64,000 bases of DNA from DASUPK01 sp963736685 (GCA_963736685.1 CAVTPZ010000018.1:278650-342649), one strand, 5' to 3'. Positions 19,723 to 28,679 are shown, counted from the first letter of the stretch. The notes: a model not told the origin generated them from the letters alone. A program made the numbers and translations.

Positions 19723-20869
19723 GTGGACTTCGACCTGACCGACGAGCAGCGTCTGCTGCGCGACACCGTCCGCGACTTCGCGAACCAGGAGGTCGAAGCC
19801 GGTCGCGGAGGAGCTCGACCGGACCAAGGCCTTCCCCTACGAGCTGGTCGCGAAGATGGGCGAGCTCGGCCTGATGGGGATCCCCTTCCCGGAGCAGTAC
19901 GGCGGTGGCGGCGCCGACACCCTGGCCTATGCGCTCGCCGTCGAGGAGCTCACCAGGATCGACTCCTCGGTCGCGATCACGATGGCCGCGCACACCTCGC
20001 TCGGCACGATGCCCATCTACCTCTGGGGCACGGATGAGCAGAAGGACGATTGGCTCCCGCAGCTCTGCAGCGGCGAGAAGCTCGCCGCCTTCGGCCTGAC
20101 CGAGCCCGAGGCCGGGTCCGACGCCGGCAACACCCACACCCGCGCGGAGCTCGAGGGCGGCGAGTGGGTCGTGAACGGCGCGAAGCAGTTCATCACCAAC
20201 TCGGGAACCGACATCTCAGGCTGCGTGACGATCACGGCGGTCACCGCTCGGGAGAACGGGAGCAAGGAGATCTCCAACATCATCGTTCCCAACGGGACCC
20301 CGGGATACGAGGTGGGCGAGCCCTACCGGAAGATGGGCTGGAACGCCTCTGACACCCGCCCGCTCACCTTCGCCGACTGCCGCGTACCGGAGGGCAACCT
20401 GCTCGGGCCGCGCGGGGCCGGCTTCAAGCAGTTCCTCGCGATTCTCGACGGCGGCCGGATCGGCGTGGCTGCGATGGGAGTCGGCCTGGCACAGGGCGCG
20501 CTCGACGAGGCGATCTCATATTCCAAGGAGCGTCAGGCCTTCGGCCAGCCGATCGGCAAGTTCCAGGCGATCCAGGCGAAGATCGCCGACCTCTCCGCCC
20601 AGATCGAGGCGGCGAGGCTGCTCGTCTATCGCGCCGCGATCGAGAAAGACCGCGGCGAGTCCTTCACGCTGACCGCGGCGCAGGCCAAGCTGATCACCGG
20701 CCGGCTGGCCGTCCGGGCGACCGAGGAGGCAGTTCAGATCCACGGCGGGTACGGCTACATCGAGGAGTACCCCGTCTGCCGCTTCTATCGCGACGCCAAG
20801 ATCCTCACCATCGGCGAGGGAACCGACGAGGTGCAGCAGATGGTGATCGCCCGGCAGCTTGGCGTGTAG
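19723..20869 (+). CDS. Acyl-CoA dehydrogenase (one frameshift)
   Basis: The protein begins at GTG 19723 (MDFDLTDEQRLLRDTVRDFA). A frame change near 19800 leads into ELDRTKAFPYELVAKMGELG, then FGLTEPEAGSDAG (FAD site), AVQIHGGYGYIEEYP and GEGTDEVQQMVIARQL with the catalytic Glu region. Repaired length is ~381 residues, normal for short/branched-chain acyl-CoA dehydrogenases. It introduces the alpha-beta double bond and donates electrons to EtfAB encoded at 7-9 kb. Its TAG stop is the first codon of a family-1 repeat copy. Confidence 0.92.
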
Positions 20870-20964
20870 CGGCCACCAGGCCGCACCACTTTGGAGCGAA
20901 GGGCGAAGCCCGTAGCGACTTACGCGGGGCGGTCGCTCGTGGCCGCGACTTGATGGCGAAGCCG
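20867..20964 (+). repeat. Repeat family 1, full copy A
   Basis: The 98-base element starts TAGCGGCCACCAGGCCGC, where TAG is the acyl-CoA dehydrogenase stop, and ends TTGATGGCGAAGCCG. It holds a GGGC-GAA-GCCC hairpin and a long-range closing stem GCGGCCAC/GTGGCCGC. It fills the gap before the convergent PRC-barrel gene. Confidence 0.75.
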
Positions 20965-20966
20965 GG

Positions 20967-21388
20967 TCAATCGCCCGCCGGAACCGCCGTGATCTCGTCT
21001 GCGTCCTGCTCGGCGACCTCGGCCGCCCTCCCCTGCTTCTCCTGGATTCCCCAGTGCGCGCAGAGCTCGAGCTCCTGCAGCGCGGTGAGTGACTCGTTCG
21101 GGCGGAATCGCGGGGCCTCGCGGATCCAGTCGCGGTCGTAGGCCGCCCAGAGCCGGCCCGCTCCCTCGGCGACGTGCTCGAACGGGATCGCGGTGCAGCC
21201 GGCGAGCGGCCCCAGCCGGATCAGCGCCCAGCGCGGGCTCGCCGTCCTCGGCGTCGACGTGGATGCCAGCGATCCGGCCCAGCGTCTTGTTGCCGAGGCC
21301 GTCGATCTGCATGCCCTCCCAGGCCAGCGCCTCCTCCAGGGTGGGCAGCGGGGGCTTGGGCGATTCCGCCTTTCTTCGTCTCAGCCAT
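20967..21388 (-). CDS. PRC-barrel domain protein (frameshifted)
   Basis: Following MAETKK at ATG 21388, a frame change gives AESPKPPLPTLEEALAWEGM and GNKTLGRIAGIHVDAEDGEP. A second change gives RWALIRLGPLAGCTAIPFEH and RLWAAYDRDWIREAPRFRP, ending ADEITAVPAGD at TGA 20967. The glycine-spaced beta pattern with 'G.I.G..VD...G.PRWALI' is that of a PRC-barrel, ~139 residues. PRC-barrel proteins in actinobacteria are of varied or unknown function. Its ATG overlaps the MeaB stop (ATGGCTGA), so it is translationally coupled to MeaB. Confidence 0.6.
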
Positions 21389-22355
21389 CCTCGCGCCCCA
21401 GCAGGTCCTTGGCCGCGCTGGCCGGGTCGATCTCCCGTTTGACGACGCGATCGAGGAGCTCGCGAATCGACGGGTCGTCCGCGACAGCCTCCTCGAGGCG
21501 ACGGCGCATCCGCGAGGCTGCCAGCTCGAGCACCTCGTTGCGGAGGTTTCGCGCCCTTCTCTCCTCCAGGGTGCCCTCGGCCTCGATGTGCTCGCGATGC
21601 TCGGAGATCTTCTCCGCCAGCTCGGCGACGCCCTCGCCCTTCGCGGCCTCGGTCTTGACGATCGGGACCCGCCACGACGTGGCGGGGCCGAGCGAGAGGA
21701 CGCCGCGGATCTCCCGGATCATCGTGTCCGTCATGGGGTGGTCGGACTTGTTGACGACGATGATGTCCGGGATCTCCATGACGCCCGCCTTCAGCGCCTG
21801 GATCGAGTCGCCCGAGCCGGGCATCAGGACCAGGACGATCGTGTCGCCGTGGTCGACGATGTCGATCTCGGCCTGACCCACGCCGACGGTCTCGATGAAG
21901 ACGTCGTCCTTGCCGGAGGCGTCCATCAGCAGAGCTGCCTGGAGCGTGGCCTCGGAGAGCCCGCCGAGAGCGCCGCGGCTCGCCATCGAGCGGATGAAGA
22001 CACCGGCGTCCAGGAAGTGATCGGAGAGGCGGATGCGGTCGCCGAGCAGGGCACCGCGGGTGAAGGGGCTGGAGGGGTCGATGGAGAGCACCGCCACCTG
22101 GCGGTCGGCCTTGCGCATCTCGGCTGTCAGTGCGCCGATCAGGGTGCTCTTCCCCACCCCGGGCGGGCCGGTCAGCCCGACGATCCGAGCCTTTCCGGTG
22201 CGCGGAAAGACCTCGCGAACCAGCTCCCAGCCGGCGGGGTCGTCGTTCTCGATCAGCGTGATCGCCCGCGCCAGCGCCCGCTTGTCCCCGGCGATCAACC
22301 GCTCCGCAAGGCTCTGCTCGGTCGCTCTGGGCCATGGGCGGCTGAGTCTAGGCAC
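21381..22355 (-). CDS. meaB: MeaB-family G-protein chaperone of B12 acyl-CoA mutase
   Basis: The protein (324 residues from GTG 22355) carries the SIMIBI GTPase motifs of MeaB/ArgK: P-loop GLTGPPGVGKSTLIGAL, VLSIDPSSPFTRGALLGDR, IETVGVGQAE and NKSD. The C-terminal helical part (EERRARNLRNEVLELA) matches dimerisation regions of the family. MeaB proteins gate cobalamin loading and protect acyl-CoA mutases, so the mutase at 10.7-13.1 kb is the expected client. A longer start at 22409 would overlap the divergent acyltransferase gene, so the GTG at 22355 is preferred. Confidence 0.92.
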   Translation of the reverse strand: MPRLSRPWPRATEQSLAERLIAGDKRALARAITLIENDDPAGWELVREVFPRTGKARIVGLTGPPGVGKSTLIGALTAEMRKADRQVAVLSIDPSSPFTRGALLGDRIRLSDHFLDAGVFIRSMASRGALGGLSEATLQAALLMDASGKDDVFIETVGVGQAEIDIVDHGDTIVLVLMPGSGDSIQALKAGVMEIPDIIVVNKSDHPMTDTMIREIRGVLSLGPATSWRVPIVKTEAAKGEGVAELAEKISEHREHIEAEGTLEERRARNLRNEVLELAASRMRRRLEEAVADDPSIRELLDRVVKREIDPASAAKDLLGREDG

Positions 22356-22396
22356 GGCGTGGCCGGAAGAGAAAAAAACTCCTAGAATCGCCGCCC

Positions 22397-23020
22397 GTGT
22401 TCCGCGCACTCGGCTTCTACCGCCGCAACGGCATGATCAACCTCCGCTATGGCCGCCTGCTCTGGCGATACCTGTGGCGCCGGTTCCTGACCCCCGCCGG
22501 CTGGCGCTGGAAGACCGATGGCCCGGTGTTCTTCGGCAGGGACCTCCAGCTGCAGATCGCCAGGGGAGCGGAGATCCGCTTCGGCCGCTTCTGCTGGATC
22601 GGGGATGGAACCAAGATCCGCAGCCACGAGGGCGTCGTCGAGATCGGCGCGAAGACCGTCTTCGGTCAGGAGTGCACGATCTCCTCGTACAAGCACGTGC
22701 GGATCGGCGAGCAGTGCGTGATCGCCGACCGAGCGATGTTCATCGACTTCGACCACGGCGTCGTCGAGGTCGAGCGCCCGATCCGCCATCAGGGCATCTA
22801 CATGCGCGAGTGCGTGGTCGGCTCCAACGTCTGGGTGGGATACGGAGCGTGTTTCCTGCGCGGGGTGCAGGTCGGAGACAACTCGATCGTCGGCACGAAC
22901 TCGGTGGTCACGCGCGACGTGCCCGCCAACGCCGTCGTGGGCGGCGTCCCGGCGAGGGTCATCAGAATGCGAGAGGCTCCCAGGGAGCTGCGCTGGCCCA
23001 ACCCGGTTGAACCTGAATAG
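22397..23020 (+). CDS. Left-handed beta-helix acyltransferase (hexapeptide repeat)
   Basis: The 207-residue protein shows hexapeptide repeats of the left-handed beta-helix fold: IARGAEIRFGRFCWIGDG, VVEIGAKTVFGQECTI, VRIGEQCVIADRAMF, then NVWVGYGACFLRGVQVG and the capping SVVTRDVPANAVVGGVPARV. This end is that of the maltose/galactoside O-acetyltransferase and WcaF/ColX group. It should transfer acetyl or a similar group to a sugar. The start is a GTG. It is alone here, divergent from MeaB, so its substrate is unknown. Confidence 0.88.
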   Translation: MFRALGFYRRNGMINLRYGRLLWRYLWRRFLTPAGWRWKTDGPVFFGRDLQLQIARGAEIRFGRFCWIGDGTKIRSHEGVVEIGAKTVFGQECTISSYKHVRIGEQCVIADRAMFIDFDHGVVEVERPIRHQGIYMRECVVGSNVWVGYGACFLRGVQVGDNSIVGTNSVVTRDVPANAVVGGVPARVIRMREAPRELRWPNPVEPE

Positions 23021-23129
23021 CCGGCTACCGGTGCACCTTAATATCGGGGATGTGCATATACTCGCTTTTAGGGCATGCAGCCCAGGGTTTGGAGGCAATG
23101 AAGCCACAGGGGACACGAGGAGGAGCTGG

Positions 23130-24614
23130 ATGCGCACTCCGCGCCGTCTGATCGGGATTTTCATCGCAATCGTGGGGCTGATCGCCGTGATTCCGGCGTC
23201 GGCCCAGGCGTTGTCGCTGAGCGGGCTGTCCGCCGCACCCACCGACCCGCAGGCGGGTGCCCACAGCAACGTCCACATCCATATGGGCTTCAGCGGTGGG
23301 CAGGTGAAGGACCTGACGGTGGGATTGCCTCCGGGACTGATCGGCAACCCCAACGCGGCTCCTCTTTGCACGGTCGATCAGCTCAATGCGGACGCGTGCC
23401 CCACGAACACCAAGCTCGGCGCGGTGACGGCGAACGCAACCGTGACGGTCGCCGTCCTCCCGGTCACCCTGGACGTGCAGGGCGACCTCTACAACCTGAC
23501 GCCGCAACCCGGCGAGCCGGCCCGCTTCGGGATCGTCCTTCGACCCGTCAAGGGTGATCTCTGCGCCCTCCTTCCGCCGGAGCTCTGCGCCCTGCTCCCG
23601 AACATCCTGCCGCCGGTCACCCTCCAATCGGGGGTCCAGCTCAGACCCGACTTCGGCCTTGACACGGTGATCAATGACATCCCGAACACGACCTCGGGCC
23701 TCGACACGACGATCAACTCACAGGACATCACCCTGTTCGGCACCGCTCCGGGAACCGGCCAGCCGTTCATGCGCAACCCGACGTCGTGCGGCAACAACAC
23801 GACGAACTTCACGGCGGTGCCTTACACGGGCAGCACAGCCACCGGGTCGGCCAGCTTCACCACGACGAACTGTGGGGCCGAGGACTTCTCGCCCTCGTTC
23901 ATCGCGCAGGCGGGCGGCCCTGGCCAGACCGGTGGCGGAGCCGACCGTGTGCCGACGACCGTGGTCACGTCGATCCAGCAGGACCTCGACGAGGCGGGTC
24001 TGCTCAAGGCAGAGGTGGCCGTCCCTTCCAACGATCTCGTCGCCAACGCGAACCTCCTCGGCAGCACCTGTCTGCCGGCCGCCTTCCAGGCCGGCTCGTG
24101 TCCGCAGAATTCGGTGGTCGGATCGGCGATCGCCGCCTCGCCCCTGCTCAGCCTCCCGCTGTCGGGGAACGTCATGCTGGTCTCCAACGGCGGTCCGATC
24201 CCGGACATCGGCCTGGACCTGAACGGCCAGCTCCATCTGCTTCTCACGGGAAGCCTGACTCTGAGCGAGGTGGTGACGTTCGACGGGCTCCCCGATATCC
24301 CGATCTCGGATTTCCGGCTCACCTTCTCGTCGGACCCGGGCCTGCTGATGGCGAACCGGGATCTGTGTGCGCCACCCGCGCCGATGTTCCACGCGGACTT
24401 CACCGGCTACAACGGCGCCACCAGCTCCGTCGACTCAGCCGCCACCATCGTCGGTTGCGGCCCCGGTAGCGGCGGCAACGGCGGGGTGGGAAGCAAGTGC
24501 AAGAAGGCCAAGCGCAAGAAGCACCGCCATCGCCGCGCTGCCGAGTCCAAGAAGAAGCACAAGAAGCGCCCCTGCAAGAAGAAGAAGAAGCGCCACAAGA
24601 AGCACCGGAAGTAA
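23130..24614 (+). CDS. Large exported protein with Lys/Arg-rich C-terminal tail
   Basis: ATG 23130 follows AGGAGGAG and begins a signal peptide (MRTPRRLIGIFIAIVGLIAV, cleavage after ASAQA). The ~390-residue body is Thr/Gly/Pro-rich, with paired cysteines (LCTVDQLNADACP, TSCGNNTTNF, STCLPAAFQAGSCP) suggesting disulfide-bonded beta modules. The final ~45 residues are almost entirely Lys/Arg/His (KCKKAKRKKHRHRR, KKKHKKRPCKKKKKRHKK). I do not recognise a named domain. Proteins of this plan also occur at 27619-28377 and, with an internal basic block, at 41004-41612. The tail could bind anionic wall polymers, which is inference. Confidence 0.8.
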   Translation: MRTPRRLIGIFIAIVGLIAVIPASAQALSLSGLSAAPTDPQAGAHSNVHIHMGFSGGQVKDLTVGLPPGLIGNPNAAPLCTVDQLNADACPTNTKLGAVTANATVTVAVLPVTLDVQGDLYNLTPQPGEPARFGIVLRPVKGDLCALLPPELCALLPNILPPVTLQSGVQLRPDFGLDTVINDIPNTTSGLDTTINSQDITLFGTAPGTGQPFMRNPTSCGNNTTNFTAVPYTGSTATGSASFTTTNCGAEDFSPSFIAQAGGPGQTGGGADRVPTTVVTSIQQDLDEAGLLKAEVAVPSNDLVANANLLGSTCLPAAFQAGSCPQNSVVGSAIAASPLLSLPLSGNVMLVSNGGPIPDIGLDLNGQLHLLLTGSLTLSEVVTFDGLPDIPISDFRLTFSSDPGLLMANRDLCAPPAPMFHADFTGYNGATSSVDSAATIVGCGPGSGGNGGVGSKCKKAKRKKHRHRRAAESKKKHKKRPCKKKKKRHKKHRK

Positions 24615-24627
24615 CCGGGGACCGGGG

Positions 24628-24996
24628 TCAGCGGCGTGCGATCCAGGCGCCGAGCACGCCGAGCAACGCTCCGATGATCGCCGTGATCACCGCCAGCAAC
24701 GGCGGAAAGCTGCCGAGCGACACCTTGGCATGCGTGCCGGCGATGGCGTGGGCGAGCAACAGAGCCACGCCGTAGATCGCTCCCGCTACCGCGCCGCGAG
24801 CGGCGGCACTCCGGGCATCGGGATGCTCGAACCCTGCGGCCAGGCCACCGAGTGCGGCGACGGCACCGACCGCCCAGTAGGCCCCACTCGAGACACCGAG
24901 AAGCACGCCGGCGAGCGCTCCGATCGCGGCGGGTATGAGACCTGCCAGGAGCATCTGGACGGAGCGCGGACGATCGCTGAATGGGACCGGCTTCAT
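24628..24996 (-). CDS. Small multi-pass membrane protein
   Basis: The 122-residue protein has about four hydrophobic segments rich in Ala/Gly/Leu (MLLAGLIPAAIGALAGVLLG, YWAVGAVAALGGLAAGF, GAIYGVALLLAHAIAG, LLAVITAIIGALLGVLGAW). It has no soluble domain. I do not recognise the family; function is unknown. It is convergent with the exported protein gene and divergent from the gene at 25055, sharing a region that contains a TetR-type operator. Confidence 0.65.
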   Translation of the reverse strand: MKPVPFSDRPRSVQMLLAGLIPAAIGALAGVLLGVSSGAYWAVGAVAALGGLAAGFEHPDARSAAARGAVAGAIYGVALLLAHAIAGTHAKVSLGSFPPLLAVITAIIGALLGVLGAWIARR

Positions 24997-25018
24997 CTCT
25001 CCGCGGAGACTACCGCTT

Positions 25019-25036
25019 AGTTACGCCAGTGTCACT
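25019..25036. promoter_or_regulatory. TetR-type operator, site 1
   Basis: AGTTAC-GCCAGT-GTCACT is a 6-6-6 imperfect dyad. A matching site (AGTTAC-GACACT-GTAAGT) lies at 26860 before the TetR gene. The pair suggests the TetR protein represses both its own gene and the 25055-26846 genes. Confidence 0.45.
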
Positions 25037-25054
25037 TTCGCTAGTGTGGCGGCG

Positions 25055-25663
25055 GTGACGCAACTGGACATCACTAAGACCAATGTCGCCGTACAGGAAC
25101 TCATCGAGGTCACCGAAAGCCCGCGGCACCGTTACCTCCTCCAGGCCTACGACCGCCACCGAAACCTGGAGCACGCCGGGCGCTTCGAGGAGATCTTCGA
25201 GCCGCAGATGATGGTTGAGCGTCCGGTCTATCGGTTCAACCTGATCGGCCAGCCGCAGATGACGCTCGAAGGCCGTGAACAGGTCGAGCCGCTCTATCGC
25301 CTCTGGGCCGAGACGAATCAGTCGATCTTCTACAACGAGCAGGAGACCGTCGCCGTTGGCGACTGGATGGTCGTGAGCACGATGCTCGGCTACCAGCAGA
25401 CGCTGGGTTCGGCGCTCGTCGCGGCCGGCGTCGATGCGGACGAGGAGGCGATGTACCTGCTCAAGGGACGAGTGGCGATGGTCTGGCCCTACGACGAGCA
25501 GGGCCGCCTCGTGGGCGAGAACGTCTGGGAGTACGACGAGAGCGAGCACGAGCTGATCAGGCTCGACCCGGATGAGGTGCTTACAACCGAGCAGGCCGCG
25601 GAGCTGCTCGAGCCGCAGATCAAGGCGCTCCCGCCATTCGACGACAGCCTGCTGCCTCGATGA
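25055..25663 (+). CDS. Conserved hypothetical protein, possibly NTF2/SnoaL-like
   Basis: The 202-residue protein starts at a GTG (VTQLDITKTNVAVQELIEV). Its central part (HAGRFEEIFEPQMMVERPVY, FNLIGQPQMTLEGREQVEPL, then DWMVVSTMLGYQQTLGSAL) has the helix-then-beta arrangement and 'defines a target then G-R-E-x-V' wording of SnoaL-like polyketide cyclase or NTF2-fold proteins, but the match is weak and I do not assign a reaction. It precedes the dehydrogenase gene by 13 bases and is likely co-transcribed with it under TetR control. Confidence 0.6.
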   Translation: MTQLDITKTNVAVQELIEVTESPRHRYLLQAYDRHRNLEHAGRFEEIFEPQMMVERPVYRFNLIGQPQMTLEGREQVEPLYRLWAETNQSIFYNEQETVAVGDWMVVSTMLGYQQTLGSALVAAGVDADEEAMYLLKGRVAMVWPYDEQGRLVGENVWEYDESEHELIRLDPDEVLTTEQAAELLEPQIKALPPFDDSLLPR

Positions 25664-25676
25664 ATCCCGGCCCAAG

Positions 25677-26846
25677 ATGAAGGCGGTTGTCTGCGAGCAA
25701 GCGAAGCTGGAGGTCACGGACCTTCCGACCCCCGAACCCGGGGAGGGTCAGGTCGTGATCGACGTCGTCCGCTGTGGGATCTGCGGCTCCGATCTGCACG
25801 CCCGTCATCACGCGGACGAGGGAGCCGCGATGCTTGCGGAGGTCGGATATGACGGCTTCATGCGCTCCGATCAGCGCGTCGTCTTCGGTCACGAATTCAG
25901 CGGAGAGGTGGCCGGCTACGGCCCGCGGACCCGAAAGCGGGAGGCGATCGGTTCGCCGGTCGTGGCGCTGCCGCTCCGGCGCAGCGGAACCAAGATGGAG
26001 GCGATCGGCCTCTCCGCCGGCGCCCCCGGCGGCTACGCGGAGCAGATGGTCGTCGAGGAGTCGCTGATGTTCCCGATCCCCAACGCCCTCTCCCCCGAAC
26101 GTGGCGCGCTCACCGAGCCGATGGCGGTCGGCAGACATGCGGTCAATCGCGCCGAGATCAAGAAGGGAGACGTGGCGATTGTGATCGGCTGCGGGCCGAT
26201 CGGCCTGACGGTGATCACCATGCTCAAGGCCCGGGGAGTACGGACCGTCGCGGCGAGCGACTTCTCCGCGGGCCGGCGGTCGCTGGCGGCGGCGTGCGGC
26301 GCGGACGTCGTCGTCGACCCGGAGGAGAGCTCGCCATATGACCTGCCCGATGACCCCGGTCATCTGGCGAACATTCCCCAGGCCGTCAACCTGGCCGCCG
26401 ACACCATGAAGAAGCTGAGGCGCCTGCCGGTGGTCTCCTGGCATCACGTCTGGCGGATCGCCGACACCCTCGGCGTGCAGCCCAAGCGGCCGGTCATCTT
26501 CGAGTGCGTTGGTCTCCCGGGGATGCTCGACGGGATCATCTCGGCGGCCCCGCTGTTCTCGCGAGTCGTCGTCGTCGGAGTCTGCATGGAGCCGGACCGG
26601 ATCCGGCCGGCGATGGCGATCGACAAGGAGATCGACCTGCGGTTCGTCGTCGGGTACACCCCACTCGAGTTCCGAGACACGCTCCACCTGCTCGCCGAGG
26701 GGAAGGTAGACGCGGACCCGATCGTCACCGGAACAGTGGGGTTGACGGGAGTGGACGAGGCCTTCGCCTCACTGGGGGACCCCGAGATGCACGCCAAGAT
26801 CCTCATCGACCCGACGCGCCAGGGCGATGGGATCGAGGCCGCTTAG
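25677..26846 (+). CDS. Zinc-dependent medium-chain alcohol dehydrogenase family protein
   Basis: The 389-residue protein has the MDR/ADH plan: catalytic zinc ligands in RCGICGSDLHAR and VFGHEFSGEVAGYG, and the NAD(P) Rossmann motif VIGCGPIGLTVITMLKARG. The usual four-Cys structural-zinc lobe is absent; the corresponding region (RKREAIGSPVVALPLRRS) has no Cys. It should oxidise an alcohol or reduce an aldehyde/ketone with NAD(P). The preceding NTF2-like gene and following TetR gene suggest a small inducible catabolic unit; the substrate cannot be named. Confidence 0.85.
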   Translation: MKAVVCEQAKLEVTDLPTPEPGEGQVVIDVVRCGICGSDLHARHHADEGAAMLAEVGYDGFMRSDQRVVFGHEFSGEVAGYGPRTRKREAIGSPVVALPLRRSGTKMEAIGLSAGAPGGYAEQMVVEESLMFPIPNALSPERGALTEPMAVGRHAVNRAEIKKGDVAIVIGCGPIGLTVITMLKARGVRTVAASDFSAGRRSLAAACGADVVVDPEESSPYDLPDDPGHLANIPQAVNLAADTMKKLRRLPVVSWHHVWRIADTLGVQPKRPVIFECVGLPGMLDGIISAAPLFSRVVVVGVCMEPDRIRPAMAIDKEIDLRFVVGYTPLEFRDTLHLLAEGKVDADPIVTGTVGLTGVDEAFASLGDPEMHAKILIDPTRQGDGIEAA

Positions 26847-26859
26847 TGACGCGCTCGTA

Positions 26860-26877
26860 AGTTACGACACTGTAAGT
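26860..26877. promoter_or_regulatory. TetR-type operator, site 2
   Basis: AGTTAC-GACACT-GTAAGT has the same 6-6-6 layout as the site at 25019. It lies 28 bases ahead of the TetR gene start, which fits autoregulation. The surrounding region also contains GTGAC/GTAAC half sites. Confidence 0.45.
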
Positions 26878-26904
26878 GACGGTGGTGTAACCTAGCCGCG
26901 CAAG

Positions 26905-27531
26905 ATGGCCCCCTCCCCCACGAGAAAGCGCGCATCGCGCATGACCGCCTCGGCCCGGCGGGAGCAGTTGCTCGACGTGACGACCAGGTTGATCGCCCAG
27001 CGCGGATTTCATGACCTTTCGATCGAGGCGGTTGCATCCAAGGCCGGCGTCACGCGGGCGACCGTCTACCAGCACTTCACCGACCTGCGGCAGCTGCTCC
27101 GGGAGGTGGTCGAGCGGGAGACCACGCGGGCGCTCTCCCAGATCTCGGAGACCACGCTCGAGGACCTGACCCACGGCGATCCGGTGGAGCTGATGATCGA
27201 GAGCCTCCGGGCCTATCTGCAAGCGGTCCAGGATCACCCGCGCACCTGGCGCCTCATCCTGATGCCGCCGGAGGGAGCGCCTCCGATGCTTCACAAGCGG
27301 ATCGCGGAGGGCAAGGCGGCGGTGCTCGAACGGCTCACCGAAGCCGTTCGTCCCGCGCTCGCGTCCGACCGAGAATCACCCGACGCCGAGCTGACTGCCC
27401 GGCTGCTGTCGGCGATCTCCGACGAGTACGCCCGCCTGGTGCTGATTGACCCCAAGCGCTTCACGCCGGAGCGCCTGCTGAGGCATGCCCGTTGGTACCT
27501 GCAGCAGTCCACGCTGCGGCCGAATACGTGA
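26905..27531 (+). CDS. TetR/AcrR-family transcriptional regulator
   Basis: The 208-residue protein has the TetR DNA-binding domain near residues 15-65 (REQLLDVTTRLIAQRGFHDL, VASKAGVTRATVYQHF). It is followed by an all-helical ligand-binding domain (ELMIESLRAYLQAVQDHPR, RLLSAISDEYARLVLIDP). It should act as a dimeric repressor released by a small ligand. Matching dyads upstream of its own gene and of the 25055 gene point to control of the NTF2-like protein and dehydrogenase. ATG 26905 is the first start after the operator; an ATG at 26941 is an alternative. Confidence 0.9.
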   Translation: MAPSPTRKRASRMTASARREQLLDVTTRLIAQRGFHDLSIEAVASKAGVTRATVYQHFTDLRQLLREVVERETTRALSQISETTLEDLTHGDPVELMIESLRAYLQAVQDHPRTWRLILMPPEGAPPMLHKRIAEGKAAVLERLTEAVRPALASDRESPDAELTARLLSAISDEYARLVLIDPKRFTPERLLRHARWYLQQSTLRPNT

Positions 27532-27618
27532 CGGGGCCGGTGCCTTCGCGCCAGATGCCCTGTGCGGGATCACGAAGAGAAGTTAGGGACAACGAGAGGA
27601 ATCGAGAGGAGAGGGAAG

Positions 27619-28377
27619 ATGTCGCCGACCAGATCCAAGAGACGCATCCGTAGCCGGGGCTTCCTGTGCGCGGCCCTGGTGGCCACAGGCGCACTGTTGG
27701 CCACGGCCTCGAGCGCCATGGCAGGTGTTCCGACAGGTGAGACGTTCACTTCTGCGGTTTCGCCGCCGAAGCAGGACGCGAAAGCGTTCGGGGGCGCGTC
27801 GCTGCACATCGCGACCAACACCACCTACGACACGTTCGTCGACTCACGGGGGGCAAAGGAGACAGATTTCACGCTCGACCGGAATCTGAAGTTCGTCAAT
27901 GGGAATACCCCGCCTTGCTCCAACACGACCCTGAACGCGGCGACGACAACCGCAGCCGTTCAAGCGGCCTGTGGGGCGAGCATCGTCGGGCAGGGCTTCC
28001 AGCTGGTGAACAACGGCACCGGGGCATACCCCGGACAGCAGCCGGTTCTGCTGGTCAGCGGCGGTCCGACCACGCTCTACATCTGGAGCCGAATCGCCAA
28101 TTCGCTCACGGTGGTGGTCACGGGGGTCTACGACCCGGCGGCCAACACGATCGACGTCACCGGGCTTCCGAACACCCTGGGAGCCGACCTGACGACGTTC
28201 GACGCCACCTTCAACAAGAAGAAGACCGGCAAGAGGAGCTACTACGTGATGGCCCGCTGCAACAAGAAGAAGAAGATCGTCAACAGCGTCACGACGACGT
28301 TCTACAACGGCCAGCAGCTCAGCGCCACCGCATCCCAGAAGTGCAAGCAGAAGAAGTCCAAGAAAAAGAGGAAGTAG
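27619..28377 (+). CDS. Exported protein with basic (Lys/Arg) C-terminal tail
   Basis: ATG 27619 follows AGGAGAGGGA and starts a long signal peptide (MSPTRSKRRIRSRGFLCAAL, cleavage near SSAMA). The mature part (~215 residues) has Thr/Asn-rich beta-type sequence (FGGASLHIATNTTYDTF, TLYIWSRIANSLTVVVTG). It ends with KTGKRSYYVMARCNKKKK and the tail KCKQKKSKKKRK. No named domain is recognised. It resembles the 23130 protein in plan, though not in obvious sequence. It probably acts at or outside the envelope. A GC-rich hairpin follows the stop. Confidence 0.78.
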   Translation: MSPTRSKRRIRSRGFLCAALVATGALLATASSAMAGVPTGETFTSAVSPPKQDAKAFGGASLHIATNTTYDTFVDSRGAKETDFTLDRNLKFVNGNTPPCSNTTLNAATTTAAVQAACGASIVGQGFQLVNNGTGAYPGQQPVLLVSGGPTTLYIWSRIANSLTVVVTGVYDPAANTIDVTGLPNTLGADLTTFDATFNKKKTGKRSYYVMARCNKKKKIVNSVTTTFYNGQQLSATASQKCKQKKSKKKRK

Positions 28378-28403
28378 TCCTTAGCCTTTTCCGTTGCGGC
28401 GCA

Positions 28404-28429
28404 GAGGGGCGGTCTTCGGGCCGCCCCTC
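28404..28429. terminator. GC-rich hairpin between convergent genes
   Basis: GAGGGGCGG and CCGCCCCTC form a perfect 9-bp stem around TCTTCGGG. It lies between the convergent exported-protein and small membrane-protein genes. No long T tract follows on either strand, so termination strength is uncertain. Confidence 0.5.
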
Positions 28430-28430
28430 G

Positions 28431-28679
28431 CTAGAGCCGCTTGCCCGATGCGAAGAGGAGCACCCCGGCGGCCCCGGCGATTGCGCCCGTGATCCAGAAG
28501 ATGATGTTTCCGGTGGTCAGCGCCGCCGCGACCAGCGCGATTCCGACGACCAGGAGCGGCAGGCCGAACGAGATCGGGACGCTGACGTTGAGGCCCGGCC
28601 CGAAATCGGGCGCCCGGCGCTTGGGAGCCCGATCGCGGGAGGGATAGACCTCACGCCGGCCGTCGGGCAGCCGCGTCAA
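28431..28679 (-). CDS. Small two-helix membrane protein
   Basis: The 82-residue protein has a polar Arg-rich N-terminus (MTRLPDGRREVYPSRDRAPK). Two hydrophobic helices follow (FGLPLLVVGIALVAAALTTG and IIFWITGAIAGAAGVLLFA). No family is recognised. Its start lies inside the end of the glycosyltransferase gene (29-base overlap), so it is probably the last gene of the methyltransferase-GH57-GT4 operon. Confidence 0.65.
   Translation of the reverse strand: MTRLPDGRREVYPSRDRAPKRRAPDFGPGLNVSVPISFGLPLLVVGIALVAAALTTGNIIFWITGAIAGAAGVLLFASGKRL

Noticed and set aside
21174..22385. Long plus-strand open frame (403 codons)
   Set aside because: Antisense to MeaB and the PRC-barrel gene; no domain and low-complexity composition.
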